A stretch of DNA of 32,086 bases from Bacteroidales bacterium. GTDB taxonomy: Bacteria; Bacteroidota; Bacteroidia; Bacteroidales; FEN-979. The notes beneath the pieces are model-generated. The model had not been told where the DNA came from, made no database searches, and was given only the letters and a program-made list of their open reading frames with translations. The DNA lies in contig JALNWE010000030.1 in assembly GCA_023231065.1 (NCBI GenBank), positions 1-32,086 of the forward strand, in the 5' to 3' direction. Below are positions 8,690 to 18,516 of the stretch, one piece after another. Position 1 is the stretch's first letter; each line of letters starts with the position of its first letter. Made by a program: the position numbers and the translations under genes.

Positions 8690-11299
8690 TTACCTCAATA
8701 TCGTCAGACTTCCCTGGATGGATCGTTTAATTTCGCCCGAAAGGGTTATTTCAAACACATCACAAACAAAAAAATAGGTCCCGTCACTGCAGGGTTGGTT
8801 GGTGGTTTTATCTTTTCCATCCCAGTTGATTCCGGGTTCATGGGTCTCAAACACCACCTTGCCCCAACGGTCAAATATTTTGAGGTTGATCGTACTGACT
8901 GATGTGAAAGGAAAAGGTTGAAAAAAGTCATTAATACCGTCGCCATTGGGGCTGAAAACATTGGGCAGGGAATACACCGGACAGTTCGAATTGTCGATAC
9001 AAACGATATTTCCCATGCTACTCCGGTTCCCTACTGAATCGATTGCCACGATTGCATAACAACCAACAATAGACAGTGGTGGCTTATGGATATAAACCGT
9101 GTCTTTTTGGCCCATCAGCGAATCAATGAGAGAAAGATTTCCGGAAGTAGGTGCATAATAAATATAATACCGGGCAATATCATGCTGACAAGTATCAGCA
9201 GGAACAGTCCATGTAAGGGTATTTGTTGACTTATCACAATCCGTGGTAACAGTCAGCAATGGCGGACAGGGCGGAATATTGTCAATTGGAATACCGCAGT
9301 TTTCCTGAGAATTATTGATGATCGGATCAATAAAACCACTTCCGGAATACTTCCCGATGCTTTTAATAAAGTAACAGTAGGTCAATCCATTAACCAGCCC
9401 GGTGTTATTAAAGGAAGGGACAGGGCTGGCGCCTACGGAATCGAATTCCGTTTCACCAGGATCCCTGCGATAAATCACATATTGCCTGTTGGACCATGGG
9501 ACATCGGCATTCCATCTTAATTTCAAGGTTTTATCAGTGGGTGTTATCCTGAGGAACATGGAAGGGGCGGGTTGGGAAGAACCAATAAGAAAGCGGTTCC
9601 CCTGAGTCACATTATACAGGTCAATCCTGTATGTGAACCCATACTGATGGGTGTTCAGGCCGTTATCGTTGTAAATGGTGTCGTTCAGGAAGTTCAGGGA
9701 ATCGATCTTCGCAAACTGTCCCGGTGTATCCGATCTTGACCGTGCAATGACATACCGGTATGGACCAGGCGCCTGGAGTGTGTCAATTTCTGTCGGTCTG
9801 GACCAGGCTGTATAAATAGAACCTGTGTTTTCGTCCGTGGCGCTGATACTGACATTCGTAATGATGGCAACGTCCTTTTTCAGGGTAGCGCAGGCTTCGT
9901 TGGACGCATAGCTTTCAGCAAGGCCAGGATACCATGCAACAACCATATAGCAATACTTGATCCCTCGGATCAGTCCATTTCCATTGTTGTCGTCAAGATA
10001 GGTGGTACGCGTAATGTCGTCGGATTTATAAATTTCTGTATATCCCAGATAGGAGGGGACGCCGGTTTCACAATACCCGTGTTCATAACCGGTAGAATCG
10101 GTTTTCCGGAATATCATATACCCTTTTGCATTGGGACAGGAATAAACGTCCCACGAAAGGGTAATGGTATTTCCCATGGGAGTGGCTTCCAGATGCCGGG
10201 GCGCAGGCCCGATCACTTTGATTTTTATCGATTTGATGGTTGCCAGGTTGACAGGACTGGCATCATCCTTTGCCTTGAAAAAAACCTGATAAGGGCTGTA
10301 TTGAACCTGATCGCAAGTCGTGTTCCATCGGAAAACCGCCTGAACTTCTCCGTGACCCGTGGCAGGATTGGGTTCCATGGTGGCCGGACTGTTCGTTAAT
10401 ACCAGGGGGCCGCCAGCGGCCGTCAGGGTTATATTGTTGCTGTCAGGATCATAGGAATGTACAGGAAATCGCAGCGTTTTCATCGCTTCCACGCAGGTAT
10501 CGGCCACGGAATCTATGACGGGTGGATGGTTGTTGCATGCCACAACGATGATCTGCATATCGCGTAAAACACTTCCGATCTTTACGCCGTTACGCCATTC
10601 TTCAATCAGGATGGCTATATTATATTCCCCCTGTTGTATGGGACTGTCCCAGATCAAGTCCCCCGTCACCGCGTTAAGCGACAGGAAGTTGGAGGCTGCA
10701 GGATAGGTATATCCCGGGATTTCGAGGCCCTGGGCTCCGCGGCAAGGCACCAGTTTGTATGAAAGGCTGTCGCCATCAGCATCATAAGCTCCCGGGTTAT
10801 GATAGAAAGGCTGATTCACGCAACCGTTATCAATGGGGGGCAACAATAAAACAGGAGAATTGTTATATCCTCCCATGAATGGATTAATGGTAAGCTCTGA
10901 ATATATGAATAACGGGGTGTTGATGGAATTCGGAATGTTCAGGATGCCCCCGTTCCGGTTGGGATCTTCACAGGAAATGATGTAGGTTGAAGGGCCTGGA
11001 AATATATGCTGTCCCACGTACCGGTTGTAAGTAATATCATTCGGCAAATAAACCTTTTCCACACGCGGGATCTCTGAAAGAGTCCCATCGCCCCAGCTGA
11101 TGGTCAGGTAATCACGGTACGCGTTGGCGGGACTTGGCGTAAAGGTATAGGAGATGAGGGTTATTTCATAAGTGAGCCCGGAAAGGTGTTTATAGACTAT
11201 TTCGGCTGCTCGCTGATGGGTGGCAAAAAGAGGAAGGGGATTTAAAAAAAGCCACAGGAGTATCAAAAATAAAAGCCGATGGTTCTTTTTTTGCAACAT
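8690..11299 (-). CDS. T9SS type B secreted protein with fibronectin-like modules
   Basis: An 869-residue exported protein. The first ~26 residues are a signal peptide (basic start, long LLFLILLWLFLNPLPLF core). The mature N-terminus, with HQRAAEIVYKHLSGLTYEITL and a WGDG turn, is the module often found at the start of gliding-associated Bacteroidota surface proteins. A cadherin/PKD-like segment with NHPPVIDSVAD follows, and then about four fibronectin type III-like units (roughly 375-770; for example NTITLSWDV, TYLDDNNGNGLIRGIKYCYMV). The last 94 residues (776-869), beginning LPNVFSPNGDGINDFF and containing LKIFDRWGKVVF and NWDGK, are the gliding-motility-associated type B sorting domain used by the type IX secretion system. 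It is therefore likely to sit on the cell surface or be released. Ligand unknown. It is transcribed toward lepA. Confidence 0.9.
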   Translation of the reverse strand: MLQKKNHRLLFLILLWLFLNPLPLFATHQRAAEIVYKHLSGLTYEITLISYTFTPSPANAYRDYLTISWGDGTLSEIPRVEKVYLPNDITYNRYVGQHIFPGPSTYIISCEDPNRNGGILNIPNSINTPLFIYSELTINPFMGGYNNSPVLLLPPIDNGCVNQPFYHNPGAYDADGDSLSYKLVPCRGAQGLEIPGYTYPAASNFLSLNAVTGDLIWDSPIQQGEYNIAILIEEWRNGVKIGSVLRDMQIIVVACNNHPPVIDSVADTCVEAMKTLRFPVHSYDPDSNNITLTAAGGPLVLTNSPATMEPNPATGHGEVQAVFRWNTTCDQVQYSPYQVFFKAKDDASPVNLATIKSIKIKVIGPAPRHLEATPMGNTITLSWDVYSCPNAKGYMIFRKTDSTGYEHGYCETGVPSYLGYTEIYKSDDITRTTYLDDNNGNGLIRGIKYCYMVVAWYPGLAESYASNEACATLKKDVAIITNVSISATDENTGSIYTAWSRPTEIDTLQAPGPYRYVIARSRSDTPGQFAKIDSLNFLNDTIYNDNGLNTHQYGFTYRIDLYNVTQGNRFLIGSSQPAPSMFLRITPTDKTLKLRWNADVPWSNRQYVIYRRDPGETEFDSVGASPVPSFNNTGLVNGLTYCYFIKSIGKYSGSGFIDPIINNSQENCGIPIDNIPPCPPLLTVTTDCDKSTNTLTWTVPADTCQHDIARYYIYYAPTSGNLSLIDSLMGQKDTVYIHKPPLSIVGCYAIVAIDSVGNRSSMGNIVCIDNSNCPVYSLPNVFSPNGDGINDFFQPFPFTSVSTINLKIFDRWGKVVFETHEPGINWDGKDKTTNQPCSDGTYFFVCDVFEITLSGEIKRSIQGSLTILR

Positions 11300-11328
11300 G
11301 ACAAGTGTTATTCAGCTAAAGGCGCCAT

Positions 11329-11336
11329 CAAAAGTA
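11329..11336 (-). promoter_or_regulatory. Promoter -7 element of the type B cargo gene
   Basis: On the minus strand this reads TACTTTTG, an exact TAnnTTTG match, 29 bases before the ATG at 11299. The expected leader is about 25 bases. It is divergent from the rel promoter about 60 bases away. Confidence 0.5.
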
Positions 11337-11398
11337 ATAATTTTCTGTGCTCCACTTGAGATATAATTCCTTTATTTCAATATGATCTTAATTTCCGT

Positions 11399-11406
11399 TA
11401 CCTTTG
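11399..11406 (+). promoter_or_regulatory. Promoter -7 element of rel
   Basis: TACCTTTG matches TAnnTTTG and ends 26 bases before the rel ATG. No exact TTTG lies at the -33 distance; a TTTC-containing stretch is the nearest. Confidence 0.5.
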
Positions 11407-11432
11407 CAAACATACTGTAACCGCGAAGAGTA

Positions 11433-13655
11433 ATGTATCAAGCTGATCCGGAAATTGAAAAACGGGAAATACTGAAACGTTACCGGAACCTGCTCCACGT
11501 TTGGAAAGCCCGGGATCCTGAAGATAAAAAAAATGTACGGAAAGCCTTTAAAATGGCGCTGGAAGCCCATAAAGACATGCGCCGTAAAAGTGGTGAACCT
11601 TACATTTACCATCCTTTAAGCGTTGCTACCATTGCTGCCGGGGAAATTGGCCTGGGCGCCACTTCGGTTATTTGTGCCTTACTCCATGATGTTGTTGAAG
11701 ATACTGAATATACCATCGAGGATATCCGGGGCCTTTTTGGTGATAAAGTTGCGGATATCATCGACGGTCTGACCAAGATCAAAGGGATTTTTGATCAGCG
11801 CACCGCTTCAATACATGCCGAAAATTTTAAAAAAATCCTGCTTACCCTTTCTGACGATGTACGGGTCATCCTGATAAAATTGGCTGACCGTTTACACAAT
11901 ATGAGGACCCTGGACGCCCTGACCCCCGAAAAACAGCTGAAAGTAGCTTCTGAAACCACTATCCTTTATGCCCCTCTGGCCCATAGGCTGGGATTGCATG
12001 CCATCAAAAGCGAACTTGAGGACCTGGCGTTGAAGTACACGGAACCGGAAGTTTATGAGTCCATCCAGCGTAACCTCAGGGAAACAGCCAAAGGCCGGTC
12101 CCGTTTTGTCAATAAATTTATCTATCCTATCAAGAAGGATTTGGCTGACAAGGGTTTCCATTTTAGTATCCGGGCACGGGAGAAATCAATAGCTGCCATC
12201 TGGCAGAAAATGCAGAAAAAAGAGATTCCGTTTGAAGAGATATACGACATTTTTGCTATCCGGATCGTCATTGATTCACCGGTTGAAACCGAGAAAACCG
12301 ATTGCTGGAAGGTGTATGCTGCCATAACCGATCATTACCGTCCTAACATGGATCGGCTGCGCGACTGGATATCGATACCCAAGGCCAACGGATATGAAGC
12401 GCTTCACACGACAGTAATGAGCCATACCGGCCAGTGGGTTGAAATCCAGATCCGATCCCGCAGAATGGATGAAATTGCCGAAAAAGGATATGCCGCCCAC
12501 TGGAAATACAAGGGATCCATGAATATCAACAGCCAGTTGGATAATTGGCTTGACCGGATCAAAGAGATGATCGAAAGTCCTGATGCGGATGCACTTTCCT
12601 TTATCGACGATGTAAAAGGTTATTTCTTCCTGGATGAAATATCGGTTTTTACCCCCCATGGTGAATTACGGACCCTGCCGGCAAATTCCTCAATCCTTGA
12701 TTTTGCCTATGCCATTCACAGCGAGCTGGGCGATACCTGTATCGGCGCTAAAGTAGATAAAAAGCTGGCCCCTATCAACCAGATCCTGAAAAACGGCCAG
12801 CAGGTAGAGCTCATTACCTCCCGTAAGCAATCCCCCAAAGAAGAATGGCTGAATTACGTGGTTACAACCCGTGCAAAAAGCCATATAAAACTGGCTATAA
12901 GGAATGAAAGGAAAAAATTTTCAAAACAGGGAAAAGACAAACTGGGGAAATGGTTCCTTCAGATAGGAATTGATTTTACCCACGAGAATATTAAAAAATT
13001 CCTTACTGCCAATAATTTCAATAGCCTGGTTGATCTTTACTTTGCTGCCGCCCAGGATCAAATCGGGTTTAAGGATGTTAAAATTTTTGCCGCATCCAGT
13101 TTCAAAAATGGCTGGATTAGCTATGTTACTAAAAATACTACCCGGAAGAAAAAGAATTTAATAACCGGTGAAAATCAACCACCGGATGAAAATTCCATTG
13201 AAAAAAATGACCTGCAGGTGGAGGTTCCCCAGGGACAACTCAATTATGAAGTGGCGACCTGTTGTAATCCCATTCCCGGAGATGAGGTTATTGGCTTAAA
13301 AGCCTCGGAATTTCTCCCGATACAGATACACCGGACAAAATGCCCCACGGCCCAGGAACAAATTTCCATGTTCGGGAACCGGATGATCAAACTGAACTGG
13401 ACCAACCCTGCTTCCATATCGTACCTTACCGATATTAAAGTAACCGGGATGGACCGGCAGGGGTTGATCAACGAAATCACAAAGATCATCTCCAATGAGC
13501 TCAGCCTGAACATCAAATCTTTTCATATTGAGGCCCATGACGGACTAACCGAAGGAGAGATGACGTTTTATGTTCAGGATACCTCGATCCTGAATGATGC
13601 GCTTACAAAGCTTAAAAACGTGGAAGGAATTATACATGTGACCCGTATGGATTAA
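11433..13655 (+). CDS. rel: Bifunctional (p)ppGpp synthetase/hydrolase of the Rel/SpoT family
   Basis: A 740-residue cytosolic enzyme that makes and degrades the stringent-response alarmone. The hydrolase HD domain appears intact, with YIYHPLS (H60) and LLHDVVEDT (H85, D86, E89, D90), and further down LADRLHNMRT. The synthetase domain has YDIFAIRI and IPKANGYEALHT; RLRD at 308-311 occupies the place of the RxKD motif of bifunctional Rel/SpoT enzymes, as opposed to the acidic motif of RelA. A TGS domain (about 405-465, VFTPHGELRTLPANSS), a conserved-cysteine region (VATCCNPIPGDEV, from 607) and a C-terminal ACT domain complete the long form. Both activities are therefore expected. The stop codon is about 60 bases before fur, which has its own promoter. 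Confidence 0.95.
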   Translation: MYQADPEIEKREILKRYRNLLHVWKARDPEDKKNVRKAFKMALEAHKDMRRKSGEPYIYHPLSVATIAAGEIGLGATSVICALLHDVVEDTEYTIEDIRGLFGDKVADIIDGLTKIKGIFDQRTASIHAENFKKILLTLSDDVRVILIKLADRLHNMRTLDALTPEKQLKVASETTILYAPLAHRLGLHAIKSELEDLALKYTEPEVYESIQRNLRETAKGRSRFVNKFIYPIKKDLADKGFHFSIRAREKSIAAIWQKMQKKEIPFEEIYDIFAIRIVIDSPVETEKTDCWKVYAAITDHYRPNMDRLRDWISIPKANGYEALHTTVMSHTGQWVEIQIRSRRMDEIAEKGYAAHWKYKGSMNINSQLDNWLDRIKEMIESPDADALSFIDDVKGYFFLDEISVFTPHGELRTLPANSSILDFAYAIHSELGDTCIGAKVDKKLAPINQILKNGQQVELITSRKQSPKEEWLNYVVTTRAKSHIKLAIRNERKKFSKQGKDKLGKWFLQIGIDFTHENIKKFLTANNFNSLVDLYFAAAQDQIGFKDVKIFAASSFKNGWISYVTKNTTRKKKNLITGENQPPDENSIEKNDLQVEVPQGQLNYEVATCCNPIPGDEVIGLKASEFLPIQIHRTKCPTAQEQISMFGNRMIKLNWTNPASISYLTDIKVTGMDRQGLINEITKIISNELSLNIKSFHIEAHDGLTEGEMTFYVQDTSILNDALTKLKNVEGIIHVTRMD

Positions 13656-13669
13656 AAAATTTATTTTTA

Positions 13670-13702
13670 TTTGTTCTAAATAGTTGTAAAATACTATCTT
13701 TG
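13670..13702 (+). promoter_or_regulatory. Complete promoter of the fur-purA unit
   Basis: TTTG at 13670-13673 and TATCTTTG at 13695-13702 are separated by 21 bases, an exact match in sequence and spacing to the Bacteroidota TTTG / TAnnTTTG promoter. It leaves about 13 bases of leader before the ATG at 13719. It lies directly after the rel stop codon. Confidence 0.65.
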
Positions 13703-13718
13703 AACCAAAATTGAGGCC

Positions 13719-14171
13719 ATGATTAAAAAATCCAACGAAGATGCTTTTGAAAATATCCGTCTGATTTTTACGGATTACCTTGAAAGGCATGGTCACCGTA
13801 AAACCCCGGAACGCTACACCATTCTCAGGGAGATCTTTGCCACGGAAGGACATTTTGACATTGAGACATTGTACATCCGGATGAAAAATCACAAATACCG
13901 GGTCAGCAGGGCAACCTTGTACAATACGATTGAATTGTTGTTGGATTGTAACCTGGTCACCAAACACCAGTTCGGGACGAACTATGCTCAATTTGAAAAA
14001 TCTACCATGCTGAAACAGCATGATCATTTTATTTTTAATGATTCCGGTGAAGTGTTGGAATTTTACGATCCACGGGTTGAGCAGATCAGGGAGGATCTCG
14101 AAAAACGTTTCGGCGTTGAAGTGACCCATTATGCGCTCACATTTTACGGACAATCAAAATCCACCAAGTAA
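13719..14171 (+). CDS. Fur-family transcriptional regulator lacking the zinc CxxC motifs
   Basis: A 150-residue DNA-binding protein of the ferric uptake regulator family. The winged-helix part is clear: RHGHRKTPER (23-32), GHFDIETLY (44-52) and the recognition helix RVSRATLYNTIELL (61-74). The dimerisation half keeps HDHF (101-104) and GEVLEF (110-115), so part of the regulatory metal site remains. The paired cysteines that normally surround this segment and hold structural zinc are absent: where most relatives have CxxCG the sequence reads FNDSGE, there is no C-terminal CxxC, and C77 is the only cysteine. The metal or signal sensed is therefore uncertain (iron, manganese, peroxide or another). 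The gene has its own promoter and purA begins nine bases later, a pairing that I recall from other Bacteroidota. Confidence 0.88.
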   Translation: MIKKSNEDAFENIRLIFTDYLERHGHRKTPERYTILREIFATEGHFDIETLYIRMKNHKYRVSRATLYNTIELLLDCNLVTKHQFGTNYAQFEKSTMLKQHDHFIFNDSGEVLEFYDPRVEQIREDLEKRFGVEVTHYALTFYGQSKSTK

Positions 14172-14180
14172 ATTTAGGTT

Positions 14181-15479
14181 ATGAAGGTTGATGTAATTCT
14201 GGGATTACAGTGGGGTGATGAAGGAAAAGGAAAAATCGTTGATGTTTTCACCCCCAAGTATGATATTATTGCCCGTTTCCAGGGCGGCCCCAATGCAGGC
14301 CATACCATTGCCTTTAATGGTAAAAAATTCGTTTTGCACACCATTCCTTCGGGTATCTTCCACTCTGAAACCCAGAACGTGATCGGGAACGGGGTTATCA
14401 TTGATCCTTTGATCCTTTTCCAGGAATTGGATAAACTACGCGAATCTGGTTTATCCCCTGAAGATAACCTGTTGATTTCAAGACGGGCGCATCTGATCCT
14501 TCCTTCGCACCGCCTGCTGGATGCGGCGTTGGAAACCCGGAAAGGGGATGCAAAAATAGGTTCTACCCTGAAGGGGATTGGACCAACTTATACCGACAAA
14601 TATGGCCGGAACGGGATCCGCGTTGGAAATATCCGTGATAAGGATTTCATTGACAGGTACCATTTTCTGAAGGGTTCCCATCTTGAAGTGATAAAAAATA
14701 TGGGATTTGATATTTCTATCTTCAAGCTTGATGGCCTGTCTTTTGAATCTTATGAGACACAATGGCTTGAAGCCGTTGACCGGATGAAGTCATTATCTGT
14801 TATTGATGGTGAAATATTCCTCAATCAATCACTGGATAAAGGTAAAACCGTACTTGCCGAAGGAGCCCAGGGAACCCTGTTGGATGTGGATTTCGGCGCT
14901 TATCCCTTTGTGACCTCTTCCAATACCATTTCCGCGGGAGTATGTGCTGGCCTTGGCATATCGCCTCACCGGATCGGAAATGTTTACGGGATTTTCAAAG
15001 CTTATTGTACCCGCGTTGGAAGTGGTCCCTTCCCAACTGAGCTGGTTGGTCCGGACGGTGAGGCCATACGCCGGCAAGGAAATGAATTCGGGGCTACTAC
15101 CGGACGTCCGCGACGTTGTGGGTGGCTTGATCTTCCTTCGCTCAAATATGCCATCATGCTGAATGGCGTGAACAGCCTGATCATGATGAAGGCTGACGTA
15201 CTGAACACTTTCCCGGCAATAAAAATCTGTACCGGATTTCAAAAAGAAGGCGCACTGATTGAAAATTATCCTTTCAACCCCGGTGATCCTTCCCTGGAAC
15301 CTGTTTACTGTGAAATGAAAGGATGGGACACCTCCCTTGAAACCTGTACTTCAATCGAAGATATCCCGGCAGCATTGAATGCCTATATACGGTTTATAGA
15401 AGAATCGGTGGGCGTATCTGTGGATACCGTATCGACCGGTCCCGACCGCTGTCAAACTTTACAAAAGGAAAGATTATAA
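14181..15479 (+). CDS. purA: Adenylosuccinate synthetase
   Basis: A 432-residue enzyme (family usually 420-440) that joins aspartate to IMP with GTP, the first step from IMP to AMP. The N-terminal P-loop GLQWGDEGKGK (8-18) and GGPNAGHT (near 37-44) bind GTP and IMP. GSTLKGIGPTYTDKYGRNGIR in the middle and TTGRPRRCGWLD toward the end are strongly conserved family blocks; the last gives guanine specificity. It is the second gene of the fur-purA unit. Its final codons TTA TAA form a palindrome also used, on the other strand, as the last codon and stop of infB. Confidence 0.97.
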   Translation: MKVDVILGLQWGDEGKGKIVDVFTPKYDIIARFQGGPNAGHTIAFNGKKFVLHTIPSGIFHSETQNVIGNGVIIDPLILFQELDKLRESGLSPEDNLLISRRAHLILPSHRLLDAALETRKGDAKIGSTLKGIGPTYTDKYGRNGIRVGNIRDKDFIDRYHFLKGSHLEVIKNMGFDISIFKLDGLSFESYETQWLEAVDRMKSLSVIDGEIFLNQSLDKGKTVLAEGAQGTLLDVDFGAYPFVTSSNTISAGVCAGLGISPHRIGNVYGIFKAYCTRVGSGPFPTELVGPDGEAIRRQGNEFGATTGRPRRCGWLDLPSLKYAIMLNGVNSLIMMKADVLNTFPAIKICTGFQKEGALIENYPFNPGDPSLEPVYCEMKGWDTSLETCTSIEDIPAALNAYIRFIEESVGVSVDTVSTGPDRCQTLQKERL

Positions 15480-18400
15480 TTTACGCTTGATCTCGATCTG
15501 TTCGTACCCCTCAATGATGTCGCCCACCTTGATATCGTTGAAATTTTCTATGTTCAAGCCGCATTCATAGCCATTTAAGACCTCTTTGACATCATCCTTA
15601 AAACGCTTCAGCGAACCAAGTACACCGGTGAAGACAACAATACCGTCGCGGATCACCCGGATTTTGGTATTCCGGGTTACTTTTCCATCGAGGACCATAC
15701 ATCCGGCCACTGCGCCAACTTTGGTAATCCTGAATACATCCCTGACCTCAATATTACAGGTGATCTTTTCTTCAATTTCAGGTGACAACATCCCTTCAAT
15801 GGCCATCTTAATCTCTTCAATAGCCTGGTAAATAATGGAATAGAGACGGATATCGATTTGTTCCGCTTCCGCTAATTTACGGGCGCTGACAGAGGGACGT
15901 ACCTGGAAACCAACGATGATGGCGTTGGAAGCTGATGCCAGCAGGACATCTGATTCGGTGATGGCCCCAACCGATTTATGGATCACATTCACCATTACCT
16001 CTTCTGTGGATAATTTCAGTAAGGAATCCGACAAGGCTTCAACGGATCCATCTACATCGCCTTTAACAATGATATTGAGCTCTTTGAAATCACCGATGGC
16101 GATCCGGCGGCCTATTTCATCAAGGGTGATGTGTTTCTGCGTGCGCAGACCCTGTTCGCGCTGTAACTGTAAACGCTTGGTGGCAATGGCTTTGGATTCC
16201 TTTTCATCGGTCATGACATTAAATCCGTCACCGGCCTGAGGGGCGCCATTTAATCCCAGCATCAGGATAGGCTGTGATGGACCAACTTCCCTGACGGCCT
16301 GGTTGCGTTCGTTGTACATTGCTTTCACCTTGCCAAAGGTGGCCCCGGCAAGAACTATATCGCCGATATGAAGGGTGCCGTTCTGAACCAGCAGTTTTGA
16401 CACATAACCCCGTCCTTTGTCGAGGGAAGATTCGATGACGGTGCCAATGGCTGACCGGTTGCGGTTTGCTTTTACATTCAGCATTTCGGCTTCCAGTAAA
16501 ACTTTCTCCAGGAGCACGTCAACATTAAGCCCGGTCTTTGCCGATATTTCCTGGGTCTGGTATTTACCGCCCCACTCTTCAACAAGGATATTGATCTTGG
16601 ATAATTCTTCGCGTAATTTATCGGGGTTGGCGTTTGCTTTGTCGATCTTGTTAAAGGCAAATACAATAGGGACACCTGCGGCCAGGGCATGGTTAATGGC
16701 TTCCCGCGTTTGTGGCATAACGGTTTCGTCAGCAGCAATAACGATGATGACCACATCCGTGATACTGGCCCCGCGGGCACGCATGGCCGTAAAAGCTTCA
16801 TGACCGGGCGTATCCAGAAAAGTGATCTTCTTCCCGTTTTCAAGTTGAACTTCATAAGCGCCTATATGCTGGGTGATACCACCGGCTTCTCCGGCCACCA
16901 CGTTGGAGCTTCGTATGAAATCAAGAAGTTTGGTCTTCCCATGGTCAACATGGCCCATTACCGTGACTATCGGCGGCCGTTCGGTAAGATCTTCGGGATT
17001 ATCGGGCGTGTGCTGTTTAATGGCCTCCTGTACTTCAACGCTGACAAATTCTACTTTATGACCAAATTCTTCAGCGACAAGGGTAAGGGTTTCAGCATCC
17101 AGACGCTGGTTGATGGAAACAAACATCCCCAATGCCATACAGGTCGAAATAACTTCTGTAACAGGAACATTCAGCATGGAGGCAAGCTCATTGGCAGTGA
17201 CAAATTCAGTCACCTTGATGATTTTTTTCCCTTCTTCGATCAACTCCTGTTCATGATGCATCTGTTGGCTGACCGCTTCCCGTTTCGCCCTGCGGTATTT
17301 AGAAGCTTTTGATTTTCCGGTCGGACTTAGCCGGGCAAGGGTTTCCTTGATTTGCTTTTCAATATCTTCCTCTGTTACTTCAGGCTTCAGGATCTCCTTA
17401 TGGTACTTCTTGTCCTTTGGGGCTTGTGCTTTTTGTGCTCCCGGACGGGCCCCTTCTGTTACTGATACATCTTCACCCTGCCGTTTGATCCGTTTACGTT
17501 TCTTCTTTTTTGATTTCAGGGTCTCATCCGATGAACTGGCAACCGGCTGTGGCTTCTTTTTCTCAAACTTTTTTGGTTCAGGTAATACGATGGAACCCAA
17601 AATGGTAGGACCTTCCAAAATGATCCTTTCGGTGGGCAGGAAATTATCTTCCTGAACAGGCGCTTTGGGCTTCTGTACAGGAGGTTCTTCTATGACTTCC
17701 GCGGGGAGAGGTGAAGTTTCAGTCACAGCAACGGTTTCAACGGGCAATTCGGCCTCAGGTACCGGAGGCTCCTCGGGCGCTGGTACCAGAATGACCTCTG
17801 ATTCCTCTTTTTTGGACTTTTTCTTTTTGGACGATTTCTTTTCGAATTGCCCCAGATCGAGCTTACCAATGATTTTGATCTCCGATTTAAGCTTTTCTTC
17901 AGGTTCCGCTTCGGGAAGGATGGCGGTTGAGGCCGGCGTTTCCTGGGGCTCCGGTACTTCAGGGACTGGAACAATTTCGGGAACTATCTTGTCAGGGGCT
18001 TTTTCAGGGATCTTTACTTCTGGTTTTTCCGGAATTTGTTCACTTTCGACAACAGGTTGGACTGGTTCTTCAACTTTAGCGGCTACGGGTTTTATTTCCG
18101 GTATTTTCTCTTCCTTTATTACAGGTTCTTTACTGACAGGTTCCTTGGGCCTCCGGGTCGGATCGAATGGTTTCTTATCGAATTCCATCGAAACATTCTT
18201 GATGAATAATTCGTCCAGCTCCCTTTCATGGTCTTTGTTCGCAGATTTCTTATCCTCTATGGTAATCGTTTCGTGGATGGTAAATTGCAGCCCAATTTTT
18301 TTGGCTTCTTCCTTCACATGCTTTTCTGATGCAAACTCTTTCATTAAAAGGGTGTACATCTCCTGCGACAACTTGGTATTGGGATCATTACCGATGGAAA

Positions 18401-18497
18401 ATCCTTTTTTGGTAAGGAAATCCACTACGGTTTTAATCCCGATATTAAATTCCCGGGCAGCTTTACTGAGCCTTGTAGTTGTTACGGTCTCACTCAT
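15474..18497 (-). CDS. infB: Translation initiation factor IF-2
   Basis: A 1007-residue GTPase that brings initiator tRNA to the ribosome. The N-terminal IF2_N-like segment (about 1-55, RLSKAAREFNIGIKTVVDFL) is followed by a long low-complexity linker rich in Pro, Glu, Lys and Val (about 100-350, with KKKKSKK and SKKKKRKRIKRQ stretches), then a second IF2_N-like region. The G domain contains GHVDHGKT (515-522), DTPGHEAF and NKIDK. Domains II to IV follow, ending in IEIKRKL. The linker makes the protein longer than the E. coli factor (about 890), which is usual in Bacteroidota. It is the third gene of rimP-nusA-infB, 19 bases after nusA. Its stop overlaps the end of purA by six bases. Confidence 0.97.
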   Translation of the reverse strand: MSETVTTTRLSKAAREFNIGIKTVVDFLTKKGFSIGNDPNTKLSQEMYTLLMKEFASEKHVKEEAKKIGLQFTIHETITIEDKKSANKDHERELDELFIKNVSMEFDKKPFDPTRRPKEPVSKEPVIKEEKIPEIKPVAAKVEEPVQPVVESEQIPEKPEVKIPEKAPDKIVPEIVPVPEVPEPQETPASTAILPEAEPEEKLKSEIKIIGKLDLGQFEKKSSKKKKSKKEESEVILVPAPEEPPVPEAELPVETVAVTETSPLPAEVIEEPPVQKPKAPVQEDNFLPTERIILEGPTILGSIVLPEPKKFEKKKPQPVASSSDETLKSKKKKRKRIKRQGEDVSVTEGARPGAQKAQAPKDKKYHKEILKPEVTEEDIEKQIKETLARLSPTGKSKASKYRRAKREAVSQQMHHEQELIEEGKKIIKVTEFVTANELASMLNVPVTEVISTCMALGMFVSINQRLDAETLTLVAEEFGHKVEFVSVEVQEAIKQHTPDNPEDLTERPPIVTVMGHVDHGKTKLLDFIRSSNVVAGEAGGITQHIGAYEVQLENGKKITFLDTPGHEAFTAMRARGASITDVVIIVIAADETVMPQTREAINHALAAGVPIVFAFNKIDKANANPDKLREELSKINILVEEWGGKYQTQEISAKTGLNVDVLLEKVLLEAEMLNVKANRNRSAIGTVIESSLDKGRGYVSKLLVQNGTLHIGDIVLAGATFGKVKAMYNERNQAVREVGPSQPILMLGLNGAPQAGDGFNVMTDEKESKAIATKRLQLQREQGLRTQKHITLDEIGRRIAIGDFKELNIIVKGDVDGSVEALSDSLLKLSTEEVMVNVIHKSVGAITESDVLLASASNAIIVGFQVRPSVSARKLAEAEQIDIRLYSIIYQAIEEIKMAIEGMLSPEIEEKITCNIEVRDVFRITKVGAVAGCMVLDGKVTRNTKIRVIRDGIVVFTGVLGSLKRFKDDVKEVLNGYECGLNIENFNDIKVGDIIEGYEQIEIKRKL

Positions 18498-18516
18498 TGA
18501 GCAAAATTATGATTTT

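Noticed and set aside
8423..8902. Plus-strand open frame of 159 codons opposite lepA and the cargo gene
   Set aside because: It crosses two well-supported minus-strand genes and contains nothing recognisable.
13545..14153. Minus-strand open frame of 202 codons opposite the Fur-family gene
   Set aside because: It overlaps the clear winged-helix gene and the end of rel, and its Phe/His-rich composition is a reverse-complement artefact.
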